From: Bifidobacterium simiiventris
Lineage (GTDB): Bacteria > Actinomycetota > Actinomycetes > Actinomycetales > Bifidobacteriaceae
NCBI RefSeq assembly: GCF_019331715.1
Contig: NZ_JAHBBG010000003.1
Location: 186,001 to 250,000, forward strand
Direction of reading: 5' to 3'
DNA length: 64,000 nt
How positions within the stretch are numbered: the stretch's first letter is position 1; each line of letters opens with the position of its first letter. This document shows, piece after piece, positions 1-7,990 of this stretch. The position numbers and the translations under genes were made by a program. The notes under the pieces were generated by a model. It was not told where the DNA came from, made no database searches, and worked only from the letters and a program-made list of their open reading frames with translations.

Positions 1-1704
1 ACCCCGGCCGGCGGCAATATCGATGCGGTGGACTTCAACGACGTCGAGACGCGGCTCAAGGCGCTCTACGACGACCGTCACGCGCTCGACACCCTGCCGG
101 AACGCTGCTGCCTGGAACAGGAGTTCCAGTCGGTCGGATTGACCGAGCTGGTCGACGACCTGCACAACCGTCGCGTCGGCGCGGATGCGGTCGCCGGCGA
201 ACTGCAGCTCGCATGGTGGACGACCGTGTTCGAGAACATCGTGCAGTCGTCCGCGATCATCTCGAACCAGGACGGTTCGGCCATGCAGGCCGCAGCCGAC
301 CGGTTCGCGCAGGTCGACGTCGAGCATGTGCGCTCGATCGGCCCGATGGTCGCGCAGGAATCCATGCGCAAACTGTCCGATCTGCTGTTCTCTCGTACAC
401 AGGAGGCGAACCAGCTGCATACGGTGCTCGCGGGATCGGCGTCGCGCGCCTCGTTCGCGCGCGTGCAGCGCGACTACGGACAGATTCTCGCCGCCGCCAA
501 GCCCATTCTCATCGCGACCCCGTCCACGCTAGCCGCACTCACCGGCCCGGCCCCGGTCGCCGACGTCGTCATCATCGACGCCGGCGCGCATATGCCCTCC
601 ATCGAACTGCTTACGATCCTCGCCCGCGCCCGCAGCGTGGTCGTGCTCGCGCACCGCGCCACGGTCACGTCAGCGTCTCTCGCCAAGCTCATCGGGCTGC
701 TGCCCGGGGTCGAGGCCGGCACGCATCCGGTGCGCCGCTCGCCCAAGCTCACCGCGTTCCTCGAGACGCACGGCTACGGCGAGGTGAGCCACGACGCGGC
801 CACCGTGCAGGGGTACGTGCGATTCCATCCCGTCGACGGCAGCGGTGTGCCGGTGATGAGCTCCGGTCTGGTCGAATCCAGCCAGCAGGAGATCGAGGAA
901 GTCGTGCGTCTCATCACTGAGCGCGCCGGCACCTTCACCATCGTGCCTGCAAGCTACGTGCTGACCGTTGTGAGCCTGACCGACACGTTCCGTTCACGGC
1001 TCGGCGCCGAACTGAAGACGCTGGCTTCGCGCGACAAGACGATGGGACGATTCCTGCGCCACGTACGCATCGTGAACATTACCGAGGTCGCCGGGGCACA
1101 CGCCACCGACGCGATCGTCGCGATCAGCTACGCCAAGACCACGCACGGATGGCTGCTGCAGCAGTTCGGCACGCTGGAGATTGAGAACGGGCAGAACCTG
1201 CTGCTCGACGCGCTCGCGCTCGCCGACCGCAACGTGGACATCACCGCCGCGTTCACGGCGGCCGATCTGGACGAGGATCGCATTCACCAGAGCGGTCCGA
1301 AGATGCTCAAGGCCGTGCTTGAATGGGCCGGCCAGCTCACGCAGGATTCGGTCAGCGCCTCGCCGGCTCCGATCGACGGCAACGTGCTGTTCGACGATCT
1401 GGCTGAGAGACTGCGTATGCGCGGGCTGAACGTGGCCGTCAACTACGGGTTTGACCGTGGCCTGCGCATCCCGTTGGTCGTAGGTGTCAACGGCAAGCCG
1501 TTCGCGTTGGCCGTGCTGACCGACGATGTGCAGTTCATGAGCACCCAGTCCACGCGCGACCGTCACCGTCTCATGATGCAGAACCTGACGACGTTGGGAT
1601 GGTCGGTCATGACCGTGTGGAGCGTTGCCGCGTTCGTCAACCCGGACAAGGAAGTCGACCGCATCGTCTCGCGCATCAGCGAACTGTACCAGGAGACGCG
1701 ATGA
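1..1704 (+). CDS. C-terminal part of a large SF1 helicase-like protein (5' end outside window)
   Basis: The reading frame is open from base 1, so the gene begins upstream and only about 567 C-terminal codons are seen. The segment VADVVIIDAGAH (around nt 555-595) sits where Upf1/Dna2-type superfamily 1 helicases have their Walker B DEAS/DEAQ motif, but the acidic pair is missing. The last ~100 residues (from NVLFDDLAERLRMRGLNV) resemble the Vsr/restriction-endonuclease-like fold found at the C-terminus of such helicases, again without obvious catalytic acidic and lysine residues. Family placement is by pattern only. The stop codon overlaps the start of the next gene (ATGA), so the two are probably translationally coupled. 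Confidence 0.6.
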   Translation, partial: TPAGGNIDAVDFNDVETRLKALYDDRHALDTLPERCCLEQEFQSVGLTELVDDLHNRRVGADAVAGELQLAWWTTVFENIVQSSAIISNQDGSAMQAAADRFAQVDVEHVRSIGPMVAQESMRKLSDLLFSRTQEANQLHTVLAGSASRASFARVQRDYGQILAAAKPILIATPSTLAALTGPAPVADVVIIDAGAHMPSIELLTILARARSVVVLAHRATVTSASLAKLIGLLPGVEAGTHPVRRSPKLTAFLETHGYGEVSHDAATVQGYVRFHPVDGSGVPVMSSGLVESSQQEIEEVVRLITERAGTFTIVPASYVLTVVSLTDTFRSRLGAELKTLASRDKTMGRFLRHVRIVNITEVAGAHATDAIVAISYAKTTHGWLLQQFGTLEIENGQNLLLDALALADRNVDITAAFTAADLDEDRIHQSGPKMLKAVLEWAGQLTQDSVSASPAPIDGNVLFDDLAERLRMRGLNVAVNYGFDRGLRIPLVVGVNGKPFALAVLTDDVQFMSTQSTRDRHRLMMQNLTTLGWSVMTVWSVAAFVNPDKEVDRIVSRISELYQETR

Positions 1705-1910
1705 ACGATCAGCCCGCCTATGATCCCAATCGCCGCACCACGCGCAAGCACCGGCGTGTGGTGTTTCATGGCACCGAACTGTTCGACGCCGACGGCGTCA
1801 AGCTCGAACCCGGCGACATGACCACCGCCGCCCAGCGCGACGCCGACGACGACAAGCGCATCCTCGGAGAGCTGCCGCCGCATTGGGGTATCTTCAACGA
1901 CAAGCGCTGA
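1701..1910 (+). CDS. Small conserved hypothetical protein (69 aa)
   Basis: The start ATG at 1701 overlaps the stop of the upstream helicase-like gene by ATGA, which supports this start over an earlier one in the same frame. The protein is short, charged and has no membrane segment (begins MNDQPAYDPNRRTTRKHRR, ends HWGIFNDKR). Its last codons and stop lie in the left arm and loop of a 23-bp perfect hairpin, and a near copy of its last ten codons recurs at 2008-2040. Function unknown; coupling suggests it works with the helicase-like protein. Confidence 0.65.
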   Translation: MNDQPAYDPNRRTTRKHRRVVFHGTELFDADGVKLEPGDMTTAAQRDADDDKRILGELPPHWGIFNDKR

Positions 1911-1930
1911 AGATACCCCAATGCGGCGGC
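1874..1930. terminator. Perfect 23-bp hairpin spanning the 3' end of the small gene
   Basis: The left arm 1874-1896 and right arm 1908-1930 are perfectly complementary around an 11-nt loop. The stop codon is at the foot of the right arm. There is no T-tract, so it may stabilise the mRNA or be part of a repeat rather than a classical terminator. Confidence 0.55.
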
Positions 1931-1934
1931 CTTC

Positions 1935-2165
1935 GCGAGTTGCCTGTCTTGCAACTCGCTCACCTCGCCTACAGACAGTCCACTGGACTGTCTGTTTGAC
2001 GGCTCGGCGCATTGGGACATCTTCAACGACAAGCGCTGAACATGCTATGGTATCGCCGTACCACGGCGATACCAGCCGGCGGAGCCTCAGCCCCTCGGCT
2101 GCAGGGGCTGTCCACTCTTGAGTTCTCAAACAACTGCTCGCCTCTCGCGGAGGGAGTTGGATTGG
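1935..2165. repeat. Cluster of short palindromes with a duplicated gene tail
   Basis: Three further hairpins follow the 23-bp one: arms 1935-1943/1951-1959 (9 bp), 1971-1982/1984-1995 (12 bp, one-base centre) and 2048-2059/2063-2074 (12 bp). Between them, 2008-2040 repeats the end of the 1701-1910 gene (HWDIFNDKR-stop). The segment 2085-2165 contains the CCCCTCGGCTG...GGGGCTGTC and CTCTCGCGGAGGG type of repeat, a relative of which occurs at 28710-28765. No gene is seen in 1911-2197. Confidence 0.6.
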
Positions 2166-2197
2166 GACGCAGCGCGCAAGCGCGTCGCGCGACCTCG

Positions 2198-2866
2198 CTA
2201 CCGCGTCACTGCCACGATGGCGCCGGCCTCCTGTGCGGCCATCACCCGCAACGCGTCCACGGCGCTCATGGCCAGCGGTGTCGTGGACACGGCCGCATAG
2301 CCGTTCGAGGTACGTCCTGCGCTCGTACCTAAACGCATCACCACGGCCCGTTCCACCAGCACACAGGCATCTGAACTCGGCCCGTCATCGGCCGCATCCG
2401 TACATCCCGTAGCCGAAGCCAACGCGATCTCATCACCGTTCATCAGCGCGTCCCCATCACTCGCCAGACGCACCTCCACCACGGTGAATCCGTCCGGTAT
2501 CGTCGGCTGGTCGCGAATCATCGGACGGTACATCGGCTGTCCGGCGACGATGTCGACCTGCGCGATCCCACGCAGACCGTCCAACGAATCGAGCGCGTCC
2601 TCCAGCACAGCGCCATCGCCGATCGGCCATTCAGCCAATCGCAGCATACCGGTCTCGATCGCCGTGCCCCGCTCGATATCGACTGCGGCAACCACCACCG
2701 TGCGCGTGGCCACCGTCCCCAGCACGCACATCAGCGTGGCGAGCATCGTCAAACCGGCCGCGGCCGCACACGCGACCCGCCGCATCGCATACGTGAATCT
2801 GCGTCGTCGCAGACTCCTTGCCGGTCCGACCAAGCGGCCCAGCGAATCAAAAAAATCCGTCACCAT
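2198..2866 (-). CDS. SAF-domain membrane-anchored protein (CpaB/RcpC-like)
   Basis: A 222-residue protein with one N-terminal membrane segment (VACAAAAGLTMLATLMCVLG) followed by a SAF-like domain: VVVAAVDIERGTAIETGMLRLAEWP, then VDIVAGQPMYRPMI. SAF domains of this type occur in Flp-pilus assembly CpaB/RcpC and related envelope proteins. No other pilus-assembly genes are beside it, so the role is open. The start ATG 2866 (MVTDFFDSLG) is preferred. An upstream in-frame extension to 2944 lacks a clear ribosome site. It lies downstream of fmdB on the same strand and may be cotranscribed. Confidence 0.65.
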   Translation of the reverse strand: MVTDFFDSLGRLVGPARSLRRRRFTYAMRRVACAAAAGLTMLATLMCVLGTVATRTVVVAAVDIERGTAIETGMLRLAEWPIGDGAVLEDALDSLDGLRGIAQVDIVAGQPMYRPMIRDQPTIPDGFTVVEVRLASDGDALMNGDEIALASATGCTDAADDGPSSDACVLVERAVVMRLGTSAGRTSNGYAAVSTTPLAMSAVDALRVMAAQEAGAIVAVTR

Positions 2867-2959
2867 CTCATGATGATGACGGATGCGAAATGCATTACGC
2901 AAGCCGAAACGGGGTATGTGGTCGAAAGGTCGAGTTATCCACATTCCGGCGTGTCGAGG

Positions 2960-3157
2960 TCACTTGGACTTGGAACCCGAACCGCTATCGGTGCGGTAGA
3001 ATCCGCTGCCCTTGAACTCGATGGGTACGGCGGAGAACACCTTGCGCACCTGCTCCTTGCCGCACTGGGGGCAGACGGTGATCGGGTCGTCGCTGAACGA
3101 CTGCTGCTCGGTGAAATCGTAGTTACAGCTCTTGCAACGGTAATGGTACGTAGGCAC
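2960..3157 (-). CDS. FmdB-family zinc ribbon protein
   Basis: A 65-residue protein with the FmdB regulatory zinc-ribbon pattern: CKSCNYDF near the start and CPQCGKEQ in the middle (two CxxC knuckles), then the usual KVFSAVP...FKGSGFYRTD segment. The GTG start at 3157 is preceded by GAGGAAGAG. Members are small zinc-binding proteins of poorly defined, possibly regulatory function. It sits between the folate cyclo-ligase gene and the SAF-domain gene, all on the minus strand. Confidence 0.85.
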   Translation of the reverse strand: MPTYHYRCKSCNYDFTEQQSFSDDPITVCPQCGKEQVRKVFSAVPIEFKGSGFYRTDSGSGSKSK

Positions 3158-3311
3158 GGCTCTTCCTCCACGTCAAACGGTTCATCACGATACTCAACGA
3201 ATCATTATCCTAATCGCAAGCCCGACAGCAGCGACAGAAGTTCTCGCATGGCTGGACATGGCCGCCGTGAACGCGCACACCGACGGGATTCGCCCGCCGC
3301 CGCACACGTTG

Positions 3312-4016
3312 TCAGCGCAACGTCAGCAGCCCGTCCGGCGTCAGCGCGGATTCGACCGGGATGTCGTGCGCCTCGCGGGGAAGCGGGCCCTCCACGACCT
3401 CCCAGGGCCAGCAGACCGTGACGGTGTGTGCGGCCGGATCAAGCCATTCGAGCGCACGATCGTACCAGCCGCCGCCGCGACCGAGTCGTGTGCCGGCATG
3501 ATCGACCATGAGCGCGGGCAGGATGACCAGATCGGCGTCGCGCAATGCCTCCTTGCTGAATACGCGCGTATGCACCGGCTCGTCAGGACGCGTATGCTTA
3601 CGCGGGGAGGACGCGAGACGATCAGACATGCCGCCTCTCGCCGGCGTCGCATCGCCGCCGACCGCGCGCAGATCATCCAGCGACGCCAGCTCGCCCCAGC
3701 CCACGTCCATGCCGCTGCCCAGCATCGGCACCAGCAGCCGCACGCCTCGCTCCAGCAACGCTTGCAGCAACGATTGCATCGGAATCTCGCTGCCCATCGA
3801 CACATACGCGGCCACCGTGTTGCCCGCCCCATACTGTGCGATCAACGATTGCGAGACGGCCGCCAGCCGTTCGCCGGCCCGAGCGCGATCCTCGAGCGGC
3901 ACCGACTTGCGTCGCGCGATCGCCGCCTTGCGCAACGCCCGCTTGCGTTCGGCCTCGCCGCTCATATCGTCCGCCGCACGGCCGATCCCGTCCGGCTGTA
4001 TCCGCATGTTCTGCAT
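3312..4016 (-). CDS. 5-formyltetrahydrofolate cyclo-ligase
   Basis: This enzyme converts 5-formyl-THF plus ATP to 5,10-methenyl-THF. The family signature is seen as RLGRGGGWYDRAL near the C-terminus, after VILPALMVDHAG, and as RKAAIARRKSVP (lysine/arginine ATP-phosphate contact region) near the N-terminus. The start is uncertain: ATG 4016 lies 6 nt after a -10-like TACAAC and would be leaderless, while the family N-terminus (MSGEAERKRALRK) begins at 3965. It is divergent from the acetyltransferase at 4083. An insertion (VGGDATPARGGMSDRLASS) makes it longer than typical ~190-aa homologues. Confidence 0.85.
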   Translation of the reverse strand: MQNMRIQPDGIGRAADDMSGEAERKRALRKAAIARRKSVPLEDRARAGERLAAVSQSLIAQYGAGNTVAAYVSMGSEIPMQSLLQALLERGVRLLVPMLGSGMDVGWGELASLDDLRAVGGDATPARGGMSDRLASSPRKHTRPDEPVHTRVFSKEALRDADLVILPALMVDHAGTRLGRGGGWYDRALEWLDPAAHTVTVCWPWEVVEGPLPREAHDIPVESALTPDGLLTLR

Positions 4017-4082
4017 ACGCACGTTGTACCACACTGCACCATCGCACGCTCGCCGGCGATGTCATCGTGGCACAATGGGGGC

Positions 4083-4775
4083 GTGTCAGTTTTCCAATCG
4101 TTGCGGGCGGTTTTCCACCCCTCGGATGCGCCGGCGATCCGTATGCCCGCGCGGCTGCCCGAACGGCCGGTGATCGTCGCGTCGGGTGGCGTCGCCGCGC
4201 AGCCGCCGATTTACTTGCGCCCGCTGACCCTCGACGACGAGGACGAGTGGAACGCCGTTCGCTGGGACAATCGCGACTGGCTCGCCCCCTGGGATTCCGG
4301 CGACCCGACGCACGGCGCGCCGCTCACTTTCAACACGTGGATCCAACGTCAACGTCGCAGCGAGGAACAGGGTGCAGGCGCACTGTTCGGCATCATCCAC
4401 AACGGCCGCATCGTCGGCCAGATCTCGCTCGGCGCGATCAGCTACGGTTCGATGCGCACCGGTGTCGTCGGCTACTGGGTGTCGCGGCAGGTCGCCGGCC
4501 ACGGCTTCGCGCCGCTCGCGCTCGCCCTGCTCGCCGACTGGGCGCTCGCCGATCCGGACGGCCCGAGGCTGCACCGGCTCGAGATCGCGATCCTGCCCGA
4601 GAACTATCGTTCGCGCCGCGTGGTCGAGAAGATCGGCGCGCATCACGAGGGATTGCGCCCCAAATACATGTACATCAATGGTCGGTGGCGCGACCACGAA
4701 ACGTACAGCCTGCTCGCCGAGGACGCGGGGGAGGGCTTCGCGGCCCGGCTGATGGCGGCTCGGCGGAGCGCGTGA
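4083..4775 (+). CDS. GNAT-family N-acetyltransferase (RimJ/RimL type)
   Basis: A 230-residue protein with the layout of ribosomal-protein-alanine acetyltransferases: IYLRPLTLDDEDEW at the N-terminal side, GRIVGQISLGAI (beta 4), a divergent acetyl-CoA loop (VAGHGFAPLALALLADWAL) and LHRLEIAILPENYRSRRVVEKIGAHHEG at the C-terminal side. The substrate cannot be read from sequence; N-terminal acetylation of a protein is the family expectation. GTG 4083 follows a CACAAT -10-like hexamer by 6 nt, fitting a leaderless start. An ATG at 4059 is an alternative without a ribosome site. Confidence 0.8.
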   Translation: MSVFQSLRAVFHPSDAPAIRMPARLPERPVIVASGGVAAQPPIYLRPLTLDDEDEWNAVRWDNRDWLAPWDSGDPTHGAPLTFNTWIQRQRRSEEQGAGALFGIIHNGRIVGQISLGAISYGSMRTGVVGYWVSRQVAGHGFAPLALALLADWALADPDGPRLHRLEIAILPENYRSRRVVEKIGAHHEGLRPKYMYINGRWRDHETYSLLAEDAGEGFAARLMAARRSA

Positions 4776-4865
4776 CCCGTCTGCTCGCGGCGCGTTTGCG
4801 ACACGTTCACGACACGCCCGAGCGCAATTCTCGATTTGTGCCCGGCCTCTCCTATTCTTAAGGGC

Positions 4866-6143
4866 ATGGGTTACGAGTCGTTAAGTGCTGTGGTGGTACT
4901 GGCGATATTCGTAATCATCATGGTTGGCTGGCTGCCTGTGCGGACGGCCAAAGGCATGAGAAAAGTGGCGGAGCACCGTGAGGACAAGTACTCGTCGTCG
5001 CTGCACCTGATCAGTGCAAACGATGGCACGCGGTTCTGTGACGAGCACACGCCGCAGGCGAAAGGGATTATTATGCAGTCTGACCCGAAATACACGGCGG
5101 AACGTGTCGCCCGTGTGCGGCAGCTTCGTCGCGCAGCGATTCGTCGTCGCCGTATGCTTGTCGTGTCGCTGCTGGCCATCACCGTCGTGGTGCTCGCCAT
5201 CGCTTTCCCGCTCAAGTTCAGCCCGTTGTTCGCGTTGATCCCGTTCACCCTGACGTTGGTGGTGGTCGCGTTGGGCGCCCGCGCCGCGGCTCAGGCCCGC
5301 GCATGGGAGCGCAAGGTCGCCGCCTCGCGTGCACAGACCAGAAAAGCCAAGAAGACGCCGGCGCAGACGGTAGTTGAATCCGCGGCGCAAGCTGCCCGGC
5401 AGATCCATGATGTGAAGCCGGCCAGCGGTGCGGCCTCGGTTGACGGTGCGGTTCAGACCCGCGTGGACGAACCGGACACGCATGTGATGGAACAGCGCGA
5501 GATCAGGCGAGCCTTGGAACAGGCACGTCGCGAACAGGCGCAGGCGTTCGCCGAGCGCGAGGCCCGTCGCCGGAACGAGGAACGGGCAGCCGCTCAGGTT
5601 GCAACCGAGCCGGTGCGGGAATCCTCCGACCCGTCCCAGGCCACTATCGCCGACGAGCTGCCGGTCGATTCCGTCGCGGAATCAGCCCAGGTCGTCTCGA
5701 CGAGCGAATCCGTCCAATCCGATGAGCAGGTGCCGGACGAGACGAGCGAACTGGCCCATGTGAGCCCGTCCCGCGCGCTCGATGCGTTCGACATGGCGTC
5801 CGGACAGGATCTGATCTCGTTCTCGCTGGGTACGCCGCGCAACGGCGTGGACGTGTCCGTCCCCGCGCCGGAAAGTTTGGAGATCAAGTCGGCCAAGCAG
5901 GTCGCCAAGGCCGTGCCGGTCGAGCAGAACGCGGCCGAGTCCGTCGCCGAGCCGGCAGTCGAACCGACCGAAGACGCCACACCGGCCGATGATGCGACCA
6001 AGTCTGATCAGACCGCCGAAACGGTCAACGACACGGCCGCCTTCCACGCTTCGGAAGAACAGGGTGCGGTCGACGCACCCGAGGCGACGTCCGACTCGCT
6101 GGGCAACGGTCTCGAGGCGATCCTCGCTCGCCGATCTGTCTGA
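4866..6143 (+). CDS. Membrane protein with long acidic cytoplasmic-type tail, unknown function
   Basis: A 425-residue protein with one membrane segment at the N-terminus (LSAVVVLAIFVIIMVGWLP), two more around residues 100-145 (MLVVSLLAITVVVLAIAF and LFALIPFTLTLVVVALGA), then a Lys/Arg/Ala-rich probable coiled coil (EIRRALEQARREQAQAFAE) and a long Glu/Asp/Ala/Val-rich low-complexity tail. ATG 4866 lies 7 nt after TATTCT, as expected for a leaderless transcript. No family function is recognised. The architecture suggests a membrane-anchored scaffold. Confidence 0.7.
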   Translation: MGYESLSAVVVLAIFVIIMVGWLPVRTAKGMRKVAEHREDKYSSSLHLISANDGTRFCDEHTPQAKGIIMQSDPKYTAERVARVRQLRRAAIRRRRMLVVSLLAITVVVLAIAFPLKFSPLFALIPFTLTLVVVALGARAAAQARAWERKVAASRAQTRKAKKTPAQTVVESAAQAARQIHDVKPASGAASVDGAVQTRVDEPDTHVMEQREIRRALEQARREQAQAFAEREARRRNEERAAAQVATEPVRESSDPSQATIADELPVDSVAESAQVVSTSESVQSDEQVPDETSELAHVSPSRALDAFDMASGQDLISFSLGTPRNGVDVSVPAPESLEIKSAKQVAKAVPVEQNAAESVAEPAVEPTEDATPADDATKSDQTAETVNDTAAFHASEEQGAVDAPEATSDSLGNGLEAILARRSV

Positions 6144-6185
6144 CCGCACGAGGCCGGCCATACGAGGCCGACACCGCAGCACATG

Positions 6186-6208
6186 AGGCTCCCGAACGGG
6201 AGCCTTTC
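6186..6208 (+). terminator. Rho-independent terminator
   Basis: Stem AGGCTCCCG/CGGGAGCCT with a 2-nt loop (6186-6205) followed by TTT. It lies 45 bp after the membrane protein gene and before the CIRCE element. Confidence 0.7.
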
Positions 6209-6237
6209 GCCGTTTCCGGGGCGTTTCACTCTCAGCG

Positions 6238-6264
6238 TTAGCACTCGAGTTGGCAGAGTGCTAA
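6238..6264 (+). promoter_or_regulatory. CIRCE operator (HrcA binding site)
   Basis: TTAGCACTC at 6238-6246, a 9-nt spacer and GAGTGCTAA at 6256-6264 form a perfect match to the CIRCE inverted repeat bound by the heat-shock repressor HrcA. It lies 123 bp upstream of groES, so groES is expected to be induced by heat or misfolding stress. Confidence 0.95.
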
Positions 6265-6386
6265 AAACCGCGCTACGATGTGTAGCAGCGCAAAGGAGAA
6301 GCGCGGCGGGTGATCGTCAGCCTCTCGCCTCACGGTTCTCTGGCGCGGACATACTGGTTTTTACTAGATATACGAGGTGACCTACA

Positions 6387-6680
6387 GTGTCGATCAAGCT
6401 CACACCGTTGGAAGACAAGATCATCGTCAAGCAGGCTGAGGCCGAGACCAAGACCGCTTCCGGTCTGTACATCCCGGACAACGCCAAGGAGAAGCCGCAG
6501 CAGGGCGAAGTCCTGGCTGTCGGCCCGGGCCGCCGCGACGACAAGGGCGAGCGCATCCCGATGGACGTCAAGGTCGGCGACAAGGTGCTGTACTCCAAGT
6601 ACGGCGGCACCGAAGTCCACTACGAGGGCGAGGACTACCTGATCGTCTCCGCTCGCGACATTCTCGCCATCCTCGGCTGA
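6387..6680 (+). CDS. groES: Co-chaperonin GroES
   Basis: A 97-residue GroES (Cpn10), the heptameric lid of the GroEL folding chamber. N-terminal [28 protein letters not shown] contains the family signature and the mobile loop, and the sequence ends in [14 protein letters not shown] as usual. GTG 6387 is preceded by CGAGGTGACC. It is monocistronic here: a terminator follows at 6712 and no groEL is adjacent, which is common in actinobacteria. Controlled by the CIRCE element at 6238. Confidence 0.97.
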   Translation: MSIKLTPLEDKIIVKQAEAETKTASGLYIPDNAKEKPQQGEVLAVGPGRRDDKGERIPMDVKVGDKVLYSKYGGTEVHYEGEDYLIVSARDILAILG

Positions 6681-6711
6681 GATACGTGCGCACAGCGCGG
6701 TATCGTATCTG

Positions 6712-6744
6712 ATCCCGTTCGGCATTCCGCCGGGCGGGATTTTT
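6712..6744 (+). terminator. Rho-independent terminator of groES
   Basis: ATCCCGTTCGG pairs with CCGGGCGGGAT (two G-U pairs) around a 7-nt loop, followed by TTTT. Positioned 30 bp after the groES stop. Confidence 0.8.
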
Positions 6745-6934
6745 GTATGCGCTGGGAGTGATGTGGCGTTTCCGTGCGCGGCGGTTTTCGCTCGCTCAGT
6801 GGTGTCTCAACAAGCGTTTTCCGCCACGTGGGAACAGTTGTGGCGGTTGTGTCGCGTATGGTCTGCCGGCAGCGAAACGCTGCATCCTCACTGCTAAGCT
6901 GGACAGCGGATAATCGATGTTGATTGGGGGACTT

Positions 6935-7975
6935 ATGCAGGGTGGCGCACAGGCCGATACGGTTGATCGGCGGAACGATCTCGACAATCCAGCTGCCACC
7001 GATGCCGTGGCGTCGTCGACCGGCGCAACGCCGTCGACCACCATCGCCGCGCTGTCCGAGGCGCTCGCCGGCGTGCTTTCATGCTCCCGCGAGGTCATCG
7101 ACCTGGCCATCACCACGTTCGTCGCTGGTGGTCACCTGCTGCTCGAGGACGTGCCCGGCGTCGGCAAGACCACGCTCGCCCGTGCGATGAGCATCGCGAT
7201 CGGCGGCGAATCGCGCCGCATCCAGTTCACTCCCGACCTGCTGCCGTCCGATCTGACCGGCGTGAGCGTCTATTCGCAAGGAACCGGCCGTTTCGACTTC
7301 CATCCCGGCCCGCTGTTCGCGAACATCGTCATCGCCGACGAGGTGAACCGCGCGAACCCGAAGGCTCAATCGGCCATGCTCGAGGCGATGGGCGAGCGCC
7401 AGATCAGCGTCGACGGGTCCACGCACGAGCTGCCCGATCCATATTTCGTCGTCGCCACGCAGAATCCGATCGAGCTCGAAGGCACCTACCCGCTGCCTGA
7501 GGCGCAGCTCGACCGCTTCATGGCGTGCACGAGCTTCGGCTATCCGAGCGCCGCCGCCGAATCCGCGATGCTCACCGGATCGCACATGCTGCGTCCGTTG
7601 GAGGGACTCGCGCAGGTCTGCTCGACCGACGACGTGCTCGCGATCCGCCACGCCGCCGAACAGGTGACCGTAAGCGCCGCCGTGGCCGACTACATCGTCA
7701 CGCTGGTCTCGGCCACACGCACGATGGACGGCGTCAAATACGGTGCGTCGCCGCGTGGCAGCCTCCATCTGGCCGCGATGTCGCGGGCCCGTGCGATCGC
7801 CGCCGGGCGTTCGTTCGTGACCCCCGACGATGTGCAGGCGCTCGCCGTACCCGTGCTCGCACACCGTCTGGTGCTCGACAACGCCGGCTACGGGTTCTCC
7901 TCGATGGAACGTGCGCGCCGACTCGTCGCCGATCTGGTCGGCACGGTCGCGGTGCCGCGTCCTGATCGGCTCTGA
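6935..7975 (+). CDS. MoxR-family AAA+ ATPase
   Basis: A 346-residue MoxR-type AAA+ ATPase. Walker A is GVGKTT (residues ~75-80), Walker B is IVIADEVNRA (~129), and VVATQNPIELEGTYPLPEAQLDRF is the sensor 1/arginine-finger region. Such proteins act as chaperones that mature or insert partner proteins and are typically encoded next to DUF58 and transglutaminase genes, exactly as here. ATG 6935 is chosen over ATG 6917 because GGGGGA lies 5 nt upstream. TAAGCT at 6893-6898 is a plausible -10. The downstream gene begins 16 bp after the stop. Confidence 0.9.
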   Translation: MQGGAQADTVDRRNDLDNPAATDAVASSTGATPSTTIAALSEALAGVLSCSREVIDLAITTFVAGGHLLLEDVPGVGKTTLARAMSIAIGGESRRIQFTPDLLPSDLTGVSVYSQGTGRFDFHPGPLFANIVIADEVNRANPKAQSAMLEAMGERQISVDGSTHELPDPYFVVATQNPIELEGTYPLPEAQLDRFMACTSFGYPSAAAESAMLTGSHMLRPLEGLAQVCSTDDVLAIRHAAEQVTVSAAVADYIVTLVSATRTMDGVKYGASPRGSLHLAAMSRARAIAAGRSFVTPDDVQALAVPVLAHRLVLDNAGYGFSSMERARRLVADLVGTVAVPRPDRL

Positions 7976-7990
7976 CGGCGGGAGCAGACC

